From: a virus
IMG/VR virus record: IMGVR_UViG_3300034112_001625
Span: 1-31,760 of that record
Length of the DNA stretch: 31,760 nucleotides
Direction: 5' to 3' (one strand)
Part shown: in pieces, positions 8,942 to 16,712 of the stretch
How positions within the stretch are numbered: the first letter of the stretch is position 1
Layout of the letters: every line of letters starts with the position of its first letter
Translations under genes and position numbers: made by a program
The notes under the pieces: generated by a model
Told to the model about the DNA's origin: nothing
What the model saw: the letters and a program-made list of their open reading frames with translations, nothing else
The model's database searches: none

Positions 8942-9159
8942 TGTACTACCAGATAGAATTCACAAAAGAGGGCGTTAAACGTCAAGGTTATGGTAAAAAA
9001 AGTGAATGTGGAAATTACATGACACTTGTTTTTCACGACCACTTAAATAAATGGCAAATTAGTAAAGAAGTAATCAGTCCGCCTTTATTTGAACATGGTA
9101 AACCAATTACGAAAGAAATATTTGATTACGCAATTAACCAAAATTTAAGAAATTTATGA
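8941..9159 (+). CDS. small hypothetical protein
   Basis: 72 residues with mixed strand-rich composition (YYQIEFTKEGVKRQGYGKK, MTLVFHDH). It overlaps the stop of the gene before it by one base and the start of the HD-domain gene by four bases (ATGA), so it is translated as part of the same operon. No domain is recognised. Confidence 0.65.
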   Translation: MYYQIEFTKEGVKRQGYGKKSECGNYMTLVFHDHLNKWQISKEVISPPLFEHGKPITKEIFDYAINQNLRNL

Positions 9160-9845
9160 ATGAACTTAATTATTTAACAGCAGAACAAATTGAAAAAAAC
9201 TGGACAATATTCAGGAAATTAGTTAATACATTATTTCCAACCCGAAAAGATGTTTTAAACCAAATGTATGATGAACTGGAAGAACGTTTGGTAACAATGC
9301 CAGCCTCTGGTGTTGAACATTATCACAATGCGTTTCCCGGAGGATATATTGACCATGTTTTAAGGGTGATTGATTTTTCAAAAAAGGAATACGATCAATG
9401 GAAAACTTTGGGATTGAAAGTTGATAATTTTACCTTGGAAGAACTTTTGTTTTCTGCAATGCACCATGACTTAGGAAAGGCTGGTTTACCGGGCGAATAT
9501 GAAGTTTACAAATTTAATGAAAGTGAATGGCATCGAAAAAATCAAGGTAAAATTTATACTCATGATGAAAGAACGCCATTTGCATTAGTCCAAGATACGA
9601 GTTTGTTTTTATTACAACATTATGGAGTTAAATGTTCTTGGCAAGAACAACTTGCAATTAGAACCCATGACGGACTTTATGATAAAGCAAACGAAGCCTA
9701 TTTTCTTTCAAATCAATTAACCTCAAAAGCAAGAACAAATATTCACCAAATCCTTCACTTTGCTGATATGAAGGCTGCAAGGTTCGAGTTTGAAAGATGG
9801 GTAATTGAAAATAATAAATTGAAGTTTTACGAGGAACAAAAATGA
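9156..9845 (+). CDS. HD-domain phosphohydrolase
   Basis: 229 residues with the full HD signature: H67 in YIDHVLRV, H104-D105 in MHHDLGK, H171 in IRTHDG and D204 in HFADMKAARFE. These residues bind one or two metal ions in HD-family enzymes, which hydrolyse nucleotides or phosphodiester bonds. The length is normal for a single-domain member. The substrate cannot be read from sequence; nucleotide pool or signalling-nucleotide hydrolysis are the usual possibilities in phages. It overlaps both neighbours by four bases. Confidence 0.8.
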   Translation: MNELNYLTAEQIEKNWTIFRKLVNTLFPTRKDVLNQMYDELEERLVTMPASGVEHYHNAFPGGYIDHVLRVIDFSKKEYDQWKTLGLKVDNFTLEELLFSAMHHDLGKAGLPGEYEVYKFNESEWHRKNQGKIYTHDERTPFALVQDTSLFLLQHYGVKCSWQEQLAIRTHDGLYDKANEAYFLSNQLTSKARTNIHQILHFADMKAARFEFERWVIENNKLKFYEEQK

Positions 9846-10177
9846 TCATAACCATTATCATACTTTCATTATTGGTTTTAGCGTTAGGTTGGACAACTTG
9901 GAATTTATATTCACAAGTTTCAGTGATGGAAGAATTTATTAAAAAAACCAACAAACGTGAAGAAAAACTTTACAACGAAGTTGAAAATTACTACAAGATT
10001 TTTTTAGGTTTATTTACAGAAGCATATTCAAATATGCAACGAATTGATAAACGCGGAAGTTTCAGTAGTGATGATGAAGTAGGTTTTGCTTTTAAAGTTA
10101 TTTACAATAGTATTCAAGAAGTTCAAAATAAATTAGAAACCCTAAGAATTGATGACGACCAAGAAGAAGAAAAGTGA
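9842..10177 (+). CDS. single-pass membrane protein with coiled coil
   Basis: 111 residues. Residues 2-23 (IITIIILSLLVLALGWTTW) are one hydrophobic helix, probably a signal anchor. The remainder is a charged helical/coiled-coil domain ending in an acidic tail. The overall shape resembles small phage membrane or spanin-like proteins, but no lysis partner is visible nearby, so the function is open. It overlaps the HD gene by four bases, and its 3' end overlaps the start of the sigma-factor gene by 26 bases. Confidence 0.6.
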   Translation: MIITIIILSLLVLALGWTTWNLYSQVSVMEEFIKKTNKREEKLYNEVENYYKIFLGLFTEAYSNMQRIDKRGSFSSDDEVGFAFKVIYNSIQEVQNKLETLRIDDDQEEEK

Positions 10178-10946
10178 ACCCTACTTTGGGAAAAAAGTTG
10201 AAAACTCGATAGTTGAATATTGTCAAATGCAGGACAGTGTTCAAAAAACTCGTTTGTTTAATGAAGTTATTTATCCGGCGCTGTCAAAGTTGGCTGAAAA
10301 CGTTATTCATAATAAAAATTTCAAAAACTTTGGTATCGAGTCATATTCAGATTCAAAGCAAGATTGTATTTGTTTCATGTATGAAAAGTTAGGTAAATAC
10401 AATCAAGAACGAGGTTCGAGAGCGTTTTCATATTTCAACCGGGTAGCCATTAATTGGGTAAACGCAAGAATGCGTGATGTTGCCGAAAACACCTACGGAA
10501 AGGTTGAGGTTCAGCACATTGATTTTAGTAGAGATGTTGACGATGAGGTTCGATACCAAGAAACACAAGAAGAATTACAAGATTTTTGTTATAAATGGTC
10601 TCAATGGGGAATGGAGCATTTAGATTATTTTTATTTTGTAAAAAATGATAAAATCATTCCGTTTGATGAAAAAGAACGCCAAATATTAGAAGCCGTTTTT
10701 AACTTATTTAAAAATAGTCACTCCATAGATATTTATAGAAAAAAGGCACTCTATATTTTGATTAGAGAACAGATTTACGTGAAAACTCAGATAATTACAA
10801 ATGTCGTAAATGTTTTACGTCCATTATGTCAAAATATGTTTTTAGAATATAAACAAACGGGAACAAAATATTGGCATAGATTCTTGTACTTCCCAGAACA
10901 CATTGAAGGAGAAATTATCAATGAAGAAGAAACAACAGAACAGTGA
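10152..10946 (+). CDS. gp55-like RNA polymerase sigma factor for late transcription
   Basis: 264 residues from the ATG at 10152; a TTG one codon earlier is also possible. The part at about residues 20-110 reads like sigma region 2 of T4 gp55: a helix around YPALSKLAENVI, an acidic DSKQDCICFMYEKLGKYN, then the SRAFSYFNRVAINW motif that matches the P-F-A-Y-F-T-type core-binding/DNA-melting helix. T4 gp55 recruits host RNA polymerase to simple late promoters together with gp33 and the sliding clamp. The C-terminus (HRFLYFPEH) is hydrophobic and could be a clamp- or polymerase-contact segment, which is speculative. It implies that virion genes here have a phage-specific late promoter class besides the host-type promoters. 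Confidence 0.7.
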   Translation: MTTKKKKSEPYFGKKVENSIVEYCQMQDSVQKTRLFNEVIYPALSKLAENVIHNKNFKNFGIESYSDSKQDCICFMYEKLGKYNQERGSRAFSYFNRVAINWVNARMRDVAENTYGKVEVQHIDFSRDVDDEVRYQETQEELQDFCYKWSQWGMEHLDYFYFVKNDKIIPFDEKERQILEAVFNLFKNSHSIDIYRKKALYILIREQIYVKTQIITNVVNVLRPLCQNMFLEYKQTGTKYWHRFLYFPEHIEGEIINEEETTEQ

Positions 10947-11313
10947 TGTTTTATTTATAGGGACGGATGGTGAAGAAGTAACCTACGAAGGTTTACTTCG
11001 TCGTATTTATGAAAATGCCCAAGCCAAACAAGTTCATTTGTTACAAACATCTGAAATTGTCAAACCTATGATTCAAAACATTCAAGATGCAGTTATGTTG
11101 CTACCAATGTTAACTGGACTTCAAAGTGTTTCCGTTAAAAATGATGAACAATTGGTTAAACTCGCTGCCATTGTAACTCGTAAAAACAAAAATACAGGTA
11201 AAGATTCAGAAGACGATTTAGAAGCATTTGGAATAACTGCTGAAATGAGAAAGGAAATAATGGAGGAGGCTCAAAAATTGAGCGTTCGTCCGGGTCATGC
11301 TAAGGGGGATTAA
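10921..11313 (+). CDS. hypothetical protein next to the sigma factor
   Basis: 130 residues from the ATG at 10921, which is preceded by GGAG at a suitable distance inside the sigma gene; an upstream TTG at 10903 was rejected. It overlaps the sigma gene by 26 bases. The protein is helical and slightly basic at both ends, with an acidic stretch (KDSEDDLEAFGITAEM). Small size and adjacency to a gp55-like gene invite comparison with the late co-activator gp33, but no gp33 motif is recognised. Confidence 0.6.
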   Translation: MKKKQQNSDVLFIGTDGEEVTYEGLLRRIYENAQAKQVHLLQTSEIVKPMIQNIQDAVMLLPMLTGLQSVSVKNDEQLVKLAAIVTRKNKNTGKDSEDDLEAFGITAEMRKEIMEEAQKLSVRPGHAKGD

Positions 11314-11377
11314 AACTTTAACTTCTTATTAACTAAATAATTACATTTTTTTACATTATTAAACATACTTATTGTAT

Positions 11378-11536
11378 ATGAAAAAGGACAAAAAGGTTAA
11401 AACAATTAACGTGAGTGAAAAACTTCACATGGAGTTGAAAGATTTTTGTAATCAAAATTCTTATAAAATAAACCTTTTTGTAGAAAAATTAATTTCAAAC
11501 GCAATAAGGAGTTTAAATGAGTCAAAAACAGAATGA
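11378..11536 (+). CDS. ribbon-helix-helix protein
   Basis: A 52-residue protein. KTINVSEKLHMELKDFCNQN forms the strand and first helix, and KINLFVEKLISNAIRSL the second helix, which is the Arc/MetJ ribbon-helix-helix layout of small dimeric DNA-binding regulators. Its last 20 bases overlap the start of the GIY-YIG gene at 11517, so the two are translationally coupled and may travel as a unit. Regulation of the nuclease is a reasonable guess. The 64 bases upstream are AT-rich with no clear promoter. Confidence 0.7.
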   Translation: MKKDKKVKTINVSEKLHMELKDFCNQNSYKINLFVEKLISNAIRSLNESKTE

Positions 11537-12329
11537 AAACAATTCAAATGAAAGTAGAATTGAAAAGAAATACAATTATTTTTACAAGATTACCAATTTG
11601 ATTAACGGTAAATATTATTATGGAATCCATTCTACTGATAATTTAGATGATGGTTATATGGGAGGCGGAACTTTGGTACGCCGGGCACAAAAGAAATACG
11701 GCATTGAAAATTTTAAAAAAGAAATAATTAAACAATTTTCCACGCGAAATGAATTATCTGACTATGAGCAGAAAATCGTGACAATCGAATTAATTGAATC
11801 CGAGGAATGTTATAATGTACGAACTGGTGGAAATAGTGAACAGGTGTATAATAATGAACATCGGATTCGTAGATCACTAAAAAATACCGAATTGATGAGA
11901 AATAAAGATTTGCGAAATAGAATATCAAATACACTTAAAGGTAGAAAAATTTCACCAGAAATAATAAAAAAACGAGTATCGAGTTATACTCGTTGTGTGA
12001 AGGTTATAATTGATAATGTAGTATTTGAAACACTAAAATCGGCAGTTAATAAATTAAATATTAGTGCAAAAATAATTAAAATCCGTTGTTTGTCTAATGA
12101 ACCTGAATGGTCTGAATGGAAATTTATAAACCCAGATATTTTAGTTAATAACAAGAAACCGATGTTTAAATTGTCTTATTATTATGAAATAAACGGGGAA
12201 ACGTTTGTACATCACGACGATATAATTGAGAAATATCCTAATTTGAATTATTTTAATATACGGTATAAATGCAAATCTAATTTAGAAAAATATAAAGATT
12301 GGAAAATGATTTATTATGATTATAGCTGA
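11517..12329 (+). CDS. GIY-YIG homing endonuclease (free-standing)
   Basis: 270 residues. The nuclease domain holds NYFYKITNLINGKYYYGIHS (the GIY...YIG part, residues 20-39), DDGYMGGG, an arginine-rich helix and the likely catalytic E84 in DYEQKIV. A NUMOD3-like stretch follows at about 120-155. Two copies of a DNA-binding module (pattern I-D/N-x-x-x-F ... W-x-x-W/D-W-K-x-I) lie at about 160-204 and 222-265. It sits between the late-regulator genes and the gp5-like gene, and its last 14 bases overlap the gp5-like start. It is free-standing: no split gene or intron is visible around it. Such enzymes cut phage DNA lacking the element and spread by repair. Confidence 0.85.
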   Translation: MSQKQNENNSNESRIEKKYNYFYKITNLINGKYYYGIHSTDNLDDGYMGGGTLVRRAQKKYGIENFKKEIIKQFSTRNELSDYEQKIVTIELIESEECYNVRTGGNSEQVYNNEHRIRRSLKNTELMRNKDLRNRISNTLKGRKISPEIIKKRVSSYTRCVKVIIDNVVFETLKSAVNKLNISAKIIKIRCLSNEPEWSEWKFINPDILVNNKKPMFKLSYYYEINGETFVHHDDIIEKYPNLNYFNIRYKCKSNLEKYKDWKMIYYDYS

Positions 12330-13380
12330 GGTAATCGAGACTAAAAAATCTTTCAAGCCGAATCAAGTTGATGATGAAGGAAATCCTCTTCCACTTGGCT
12401 CAATCGAAGTAAGAATTGGCTCCAATCAAAGTAATTTAGGTCAAGTCAGAAATATATTTGTCCGGCCAGCAACGTTCAATCGGAGAATTCCGCTTATAGG
12501 TGAGCAAGTAATTTTAATTCCGGCCCCAGTAAATGATTGGTCAACCTCTGGTTTGAAAAATATCGGTTATTGTTATTTATCGGTTATAAATGCAACAGAT
12601 GATTTAGTTTTACACGCCTTCCCGAAGTTGTGGAGAAGAAAAGGATTAGTACCGGGAGGAAATAGTGCAGAAAGGAAGAGTGATAAACGCGAATGGGGAT
12701 ACACGTTTGAGCAAAAACCGAAACGAACTCCGAATCTTCAAATATTTGATGGTGACGATTTATACGAAGGAAGGTTTGGTACAAGTATAAGATTTGGCTC
12801 AACTATTAAAGGTGGGGATATGTCCGTTTATGCAGAAAAACCAACTTGGGAAGGTTCTGGAAACGGAGATCCGATAATGATTTTGCGAGTTAAAAAACCA
12901 ACCGCAGGTTCAACTCAAAGCGCACAAACAACCGAAATCAATAATAACAAATACGAAATTGAGGATATTGAAAAAGATGAATCGACTATTGTTTTAACTT
13001 CAAACCAAAAACTTAAAAAATTTAAAGCCGGGTTCGATAAAAATCAGGATGCTAAAAAGTTAGGTCAATATGATGGTAAATCTCAAATTGCAATAAATTC
13101 AAATAGAGTCGTCATAAACGCCAATAAAGATATGGCGTTGATTTTAGGAAAAGAAAAAGTTGTAATAAGTGGAAAAAAGGTTTTATTTCAAACTGAAAAA
13201 CATAAAGTTGATTTGGATGAATTGATGGATTTTTTGAAGAAATGGATGGATGAATTTTCAAAGTTATGCCAAGGTACTGCTTTTTTCAGTTCACCAAGTG
13301 GACCAACTGGTCCCTCGAATAACGTTTCACAGGTGATGCAATTACAAACAAGTGATTTTACCAAATTTAAACAACCATAA
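12316..13380 (+). CDS. gp5-like baseplate hub / central spike protein
   Basis: 354 residues. The N-terminal half has an OB-fold look (SIEVRIGSNQSN, RNIFVRPATFNRRIPLIGEQ, then VILIPAP). The motif YEGRFGTSIRFGST at about residues 148-161, followed by GDPIMILR, is typical of the spike OB domain in T4-like marine phages. After about residue 235 come short beta repeats (SQIAINSNRVVINANKD, ALILGKEKVVISGKK) that fit the start of a gp5C-like triple-stranded helix. No lysozyme domain is present, unlike T4 gp5. The C-terminus is a helix plus a Pro/Gly/Ser tail. It should form the membrane-piercing tip of the tail. Confidence 0.75.
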   Translation: MIIAEVIETKKSFKPNQVDDEGNPLPLGSIEVRIGSNQSNLGQVRNIFVRPATFNRRIPLIGEQVILIPAPVNDWSTSGLKNIGYCYLSVINATDDLVLHAFPKLWRRKGLVPGGNSAERKSDKREWGYTFEQKPKRTPNLQIFDGDDLYEGRFGTSIRFGSTIKGGDMSVYAEKPTWEGSGNGDPIMILRVKKPTAGSTQSAQTTEINNNKYEIEDIEKDESTIVLTSNQKLKKFKAGFDKNQDAKKLGQYDGKSQIAINSNRVVINANKDMALILGKEKVVISGKKVLFQTEKHKVDLDELMDFLKKWMDEFSKLCQGTAFFSSPSGPTGPSNNVSQVMQLQTSDFTKFKQP

Positions 13381-13422
13381 TTGAATTAACATAAAACTAA
13401 AACCAAAAAAAAGAGATTTACA

Positions 13423-13770
13423 ATGAACAAAAAAAAATTGATTGAAATGGTTAGAACAATTCTAACAGAAGTCAAAAAAGTAAATATTTCCCAACCAGTT
13501 TCAAATCTTTACATTAAAGGTTCTGGATTAGATACAAACGGAAATATGCGTATAATTGTAGGATTTCCTAATGATAGAGGATTTCCAATACAAACAAACG
13601 GAACACTGCCTGAGACTGATTATATAATTGGCCGTAAAAAACTAAGCCAACTATCTGATTCTGACTTAGAAACAATTGGTACTGAAATAACTAAATATGT
13701 GTCTAAACACGGGTCACCAAATGTTAAATCAAGATTAACAGTTTATAGTTCATATAAAGATAAATTTTAA
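13423..13770 (+). CDS. small protein with candidate capsid targeting N-terminus
   Basis: 115 residues. Residues 1-16 (MNKKKLIEMVRTILTE) match the tag shared by several unrelated proteins here, ending L-T-E before V-K-K. The body (about 99 residues) is a mixed alpha/beta domain with no recognised motif. It lies 42 bases after the gp5-like gene, and its stop directly abuts the next ATG. There is no TAnnTTTG box in the gap, so it is probably read from the gp5-like transcript. I infer a head-packaged protein. Confidence 0.75.
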   Translation: MNKKKLIEMVRTILTEVKKVNISQPVSNLYIKGSGLDTNGNMRIIVGFPNDRGFPIQTNGTLPETDYIIGRKKLSQLSDSDLETIGTEITKYVSKHGSPNVKSRLTVYSSYKDKF

Positions 13771-14292
13771 ATGACAAACGAACAATTAGTTAAATTAATA
13801 ATGTTAGCAACCAAAAAGGCTGTCAAAGAGGAATTTAAACTCATGAAACAGGAACTTTTGGTTGAAATCAAACGTCAAGGTTCAACTTCAAGACCTGTTG
13901 ATAAACTTACAGAAGTTCAACGTGGTTTTAGACAACAATTTCAGGTTGATCAAAAACCTAAAAAACAAATGTCTAAAAATCCATTATTAAATCAACTTTT
14001 AATGGAAACTGAACCTGCTCCGATGGAATCTAAAACTTATTTAGATGCCTTTGAACGTGAAGACGAAATCATCAACGTTCCTACTTCTGAAAGTGGTCGA
14101 CCAATTAATGCGCCAAAAGCAGTAATTAAAGCGATGAATAGGGATTACGGCCATCTGGTTCAAAAGATGGATAAAGGTTCAAATAACCAAAAAGCAAAAC
14201 AAGATTTTCGTCAACAAGTCCTTTCAGCAATGAATGAAGATTCAAGTTATGAAGATGATGAAGATTTAAGTTGGCTTGATAACGTAAAATAA
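13771..14292 (+). CDS. hypothetical protein, acidic C-terminus
   Basis: 173 residues, hydrophilic and helical, with a long polar linker (residues about 45-75), a middle part NVPTSESGRPINAPKAVIKA and a very acidic end (EDSSYEDDEDLSWLDNV). It starts on the base after the preceding stop. It lacks the basic tag of its neighbours, although LLME occurs internally near residue 75. It may be a virion or assembly protein by location; nothing more is recognised. Confidence 0.6.
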   Translation: MTNEQLVKLIMLATKKAVKEEFKLMKQELLVEIKRQGSTSRPVDKLTEVQRGFRQQFQVDQKPKKQMSKNPLLNQLLMETEPAPMESKTYLDAFEREDEIINVPTSESGRPINAPKAVIKAMNRDYGHLVQKMDKGSNNQKAKQDFRQQVLSAMNEDSSYEDDEDLSWLDNVK

Positions 14293-14304
14293 TGAGGAAT
14301 ATAA

Positions 14305-14733
14305 ATGCTAAACAGACGCAAACTTGAAGAAATGATTCGGAAAATTATTAAAGAATCAGATGAACCCGAGACTGTTAAAATTTCTAATATGAAGCGTAAT
14401 ATCATGGGAACCCTTTCATTTGATATGAAAGTTGAAGGAATGAAACTTCCCCAAGACTTCATTGTTTATCCGATGAATGCAGGAGATACCAGTATTAAAA
14501 TTCAGTCCGATAAACGGTTCGGTCGTTTAAACTTATCTACTGGTGAAGGGATAATGAATAAGAAAAACGTAAATAACGCCAGTTCGATTCATTTAAGTAG
14601 AGGTGATAATATGACCTTTAAACTAACTTCTTCGCAATTATCGTCTTTGAAAAATGCTATTAAAAATACTGGCGGAAAATCGGTTGGCAATGCTGGTATT
14701 TCGAGCGATAATTCAGGCGCGATGGAATTATAA
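14305..14733 (+). CDS. small protein with candidate capsid targeting N-terminus
   Basis: 142 residues. The tag is MLNRRKLEEMIRKIIKE (17 residues, cut predicted after I-K-E, before S-D-E). The body begins with strand-rich sequence (KISNMKRNIMGTLSFDMKVE) and ends in a Ser/Gly/Asn-rich tail. Its stop codon directly abuts the start of the J-domain gene, and the two share tag type, so they were probably expressed and packaged together. The body is not recognised. Confidence 0.75.
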   Translation: MLNRRKLEEMIRKIIKESDEPETVKISNMKRNIMGTLSFDMKVEGMKLPQDFIVYPMNAGDTSIKIQSDKRFGRLNLSTGEGIMNKKNVNNASSIHLSRGDNMTFKLTSSQLSSLKNAIKNTGGKSVGNAGISSDNSGAMEL

Positions 14734-15750
14734 ATGAAACTTAGAAGAATACTTTTAGAAATATCCTTAGACGATGCTTTGCAAGCGTTAAACCTTACTA
14801 AGTCAGACTTAGGTGACGAGAGTAAATTAAAACTTGCATTTAGACAAGCAGCATTAAAAGCGCACCCCGATAAAGGTGGAAGCAATGAAGCCATGCGCGA
14901 TGTAAACGATGCGTATGAACTTTTAAAAAAGCAAACAAATCGTTCAAATTCAATGGATGATTGGAAAAGGGATAGAGAAGAAACAAATAAACTATCCTTG
15001 CAAATTTTAGAAATTCTAAAATCAAAAGTCGACTATTCTTCTTTTGTTAGATATTTTAATTCGGTATATGATGATATTTTTACCCATAAAATTGTTAAAG
15101 AATATCCGACTACAAATGAAAAATATGCATACCATGCTTCATTTGAAGTGCAATTTTCTAATCCTGACAGAAGTATAATATTCGTCCTTCAATTATATTG
15201 CAGCACAACAGATGCCCGAAGAACATCTTCATTAGGTTCCGGAGCAGGAAATATAAGTTTTCCGCTTGGTGTAACTGCTTATGGGTTTTACAACAATAAA
15301 AAATTGAAAATTACCCAACGCGATTGGACAACTACTCAAAATCATGATGTTTTGAATTCACCCGAACTTTCTTTCCCAAAAGCAAAACTAGAAAAATTTA
15401 AAGGAACGTCGGTTTCAAAAGTCTTTAAGAAATCAGATATGATATTATATTTGACTAAAAAACTTGGAATGACGTGGGATGGTCAGCAAGCAAGAGTAAA
15501 GGATGTTCCGAAACCGTTGGCAATTGTATTTAGTAGAATGACGATGCTTAGAACGGCTGCTTGGTCTTTGAATTTATACGAAAACAGCCGTTGGGTAAGA
15601 GAACAACGTACAGTTACATTTCCAGAAACAATCGAAACCGCCCAAAAAATAGAAGATTTGGTTAAAAAGGTTGCAAACGCTGATGATGCTGCTGAAATAA
15701 AATCAATAGTTATCAAATGGTCTAATACCGTAAAAGGATTTGGCGACTAA
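14734..15750 (+). CDS. J-domain protein with candidate capsid targeting N-terminus
   Basis: 338 residues. Residues 1-9 (MKLRRILLE) form a short tag ending L-L-E. A complete J-domain follows at about 10-70: the helix AFRQAALKAHPDKGG with H44-P45-D46, and the later helix DVNDAYELLKK. The H-P-D motif stimulates the ATPase of DnaK/Hsp70. Residues about 80-338 are a large alpha/beta domain without recognised motif. A J-domain delivered into the cell with the DNA could recruit host DnaK at once; T4 and lambda both recruit host chaperones but by other means. It begins right after the preceding stop. Followed by a 78-base gap with a promoter. Confidence 0.8.
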   Translation: MKLRRILLEISLDDALQALNLTKSDLGDESKLKLAFRQAALKAHPDKGGSNEAMRDVNDAYELLKKQTNRSNSMDDWKRDREETNKLSLQILEILKSKVDYSSFVRYFNSVYDDIFTHKIVKEYPTTNEKYAYHASFEVQFSNPDRSIIFVLQLYCSTTDARRTSSLGSGAGNISFPLGVTAYGFYNNKKLKITQRDWTTTQNHDVLNSPELSFPKAKLEKFKGTSVSKVFKKSDMILYLTKKLGMTWDGQQARVKDVPKPLAIVFSRMTMLRTAAWSLNLYENSRWVREQRTVTFPETIETAQKIEDLVKKVANADDAAEIKSIVIKWSNTVKGFGD

Positions 15751-15784
15751 GATGAAGAATAAATCATAATAAGTTGTTAATGAC

Positions 15785-15815
15785 TTTGGAAATATAAAAA
15801 TAACATTTACCTTTG
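15785..15815 (+). promoter_or_regulatory. Bacteroidota-type promoter
   Basis: TTTG at 15785-15788 and TACCTTTG at 15808-15815 are 23 bases apart. The -7 box ends 13 bases before the ATG at 15829, the same distance as at 17906, 21330 and 21608, which gives a leader of roughly ten bases. Confidence 0.7.
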
Positions 15816-15828
15816 GGGAACAAAAAGA

Positions 15829-16179
15829 ATGAAGATTAAACTTTTAAAGCAAATGATCATGGAAAATTTATTAGAAGCAACTCAGACATCAATGACCTTT
15901 CCAGTTTTTGAAACTACTGATTCTTCTATTATAAGAATGTTACCACGAGCAGAAGTTATTGGTATCATTGGGTTGAATAAACAGTTGGATCAGATAAATG
16001 TCGAGGGGCTTCACCATTCGTTTGTATCTCTTACTTATAAACGTCCAAATGTTTATTTTGAATTGAACCAGAAAGGAATTAACTTTTTAAATTTGAACGA
16101 CTCAAAAATAAAAAGTAAATTTCAAAAAACGGTGCAAACATATTTCCAAACCTACTTTCAAAAACAACTTGAAAAATGA
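15829..16179 (+). CDS. small protein with candidate capsid targeting N-terminus
   Basis: 116 residues. The tag is MKIKLLKQMIMENLLE (16 residues), ending L-L-E before A-T-Q. The body mixes strands and helices (EVIGIIGLNKQLDQINVEG, SFVSLTYKRPNVYFELN) and ends in an aromatic/lysine-rich helix. It is transcribed from its own host-type promoter. It overlaps the next gene by four bases. The function is unknown apart from the predicted packaging. Confidence 0.75.
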   Translation: MKIKLLKQMIMENLLEATQTSMTFPVFETTDSSIIRMLPRAEVIGIIGLNKQLDQINVEGLHHSFVSLTYKRPNVYFELNQKGINFLNLNDSKIKSKFQKTVQTYFQTYFQKQLEK

Positions 16180-16409
16180 AATTCATAAAGCCATCAGTAG
16201 AACACATTGTTAAAATAAACTTTGTTCACCCAAAACATGGTGATACATGGTTTAAGTACCAGATAAATAGCTTAAATAACAATGTTATGTTTTGGTTTGG
16301 TTATACCACTTCAATGTTTGTTGGAGCATCCGATGTTAAAAAAATAGCATCCACGATTAAAACAGATAAAAAATTCAAATTTTTATCACAAGAACTTGTA
16401 AAATTTTAG
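16176..16409 (+). CDS. small hypothetical protein
   Basis: 77 residues, basic, with beta-like segments (HIVKINFVHPKHGDTWFKYQ, NVMFWFGYTTSMFVG). The start overlaps the preceding stop as ATGA, so translation is coupled. No tag: the N-terminus MKFIKPSVEHIVKI has no L-x-E site. Not recognised. Confidence 0.6.
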   Translation: MKFIKPSVEHIVKINFVHPKHGDTWFKYQINSLNNNVMFWFGYTTSMFVGASDVKKIASTIKTDKKFKFLSQELVKF

Positions 16410-16411
16410 AT

Positions 16412-16699
16412 ATGAATATTGATTGCATACAAAACCAATTGGATCGAGTGGTTTATATAGAATCCGTCGCAGATTATATAAATAAACGATTTTATTATAC
16501 CAAAGGTCGTCATTTTGTCCACCAACTCTATATTAAATTATCTAAAAAATATTCTAAAATAGATGGATTTGTGTTATTTGATACCAATGGAATCATGAAT
16601 AGAAATCATTATGTAAAACTATTATATGCGAAAAAAATTGAATGTTTTGGTACACAAGCGCAGCAAAAAATACTATCAGGAATGTATTCAAATATATAA
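16412..16699 (+). CDS. small hypothetical protein
   Basis: 95 residues, basic, rich in Tyr, Lys and Ile. It begins two bases after the preceding stop. The base composition is AT-rich even for this window. There is no tag and no recognised motif. It lies between a tagged gene and the gp25-like gene and may be an accessory insertion in the baseplate cluster. Confidence 0.55.
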   Translation: MNIDCIQNQLDRVVYIESVADYINKRFYYTKGRHFVHQLYIKLSKKYSKIDGFVLFDTNGIMNRNHYVKLLYAKKIECFGTQAQQKILSGMYSNI

Positions 16700-16712
16700 G
16701 GAAATATAACCT

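Noticed and set aside
10149-10151. Alternative TTG starts at 7745, 10149, 10903 and 20134, and upstream ATG starts at 22166, 23859 and 26771
   Set aside because: In each case a nearby ATG fits better with the promoter, tag, ribosome-binding sequence or neighbouring gene end.
13980-14040. Internal L-L-M-E in the protein at 13771 as a protease site
   Set aside because: L-x-E triplets are common by chance in helical proteins. Without an N-terminal tag it is not evidence of processing.
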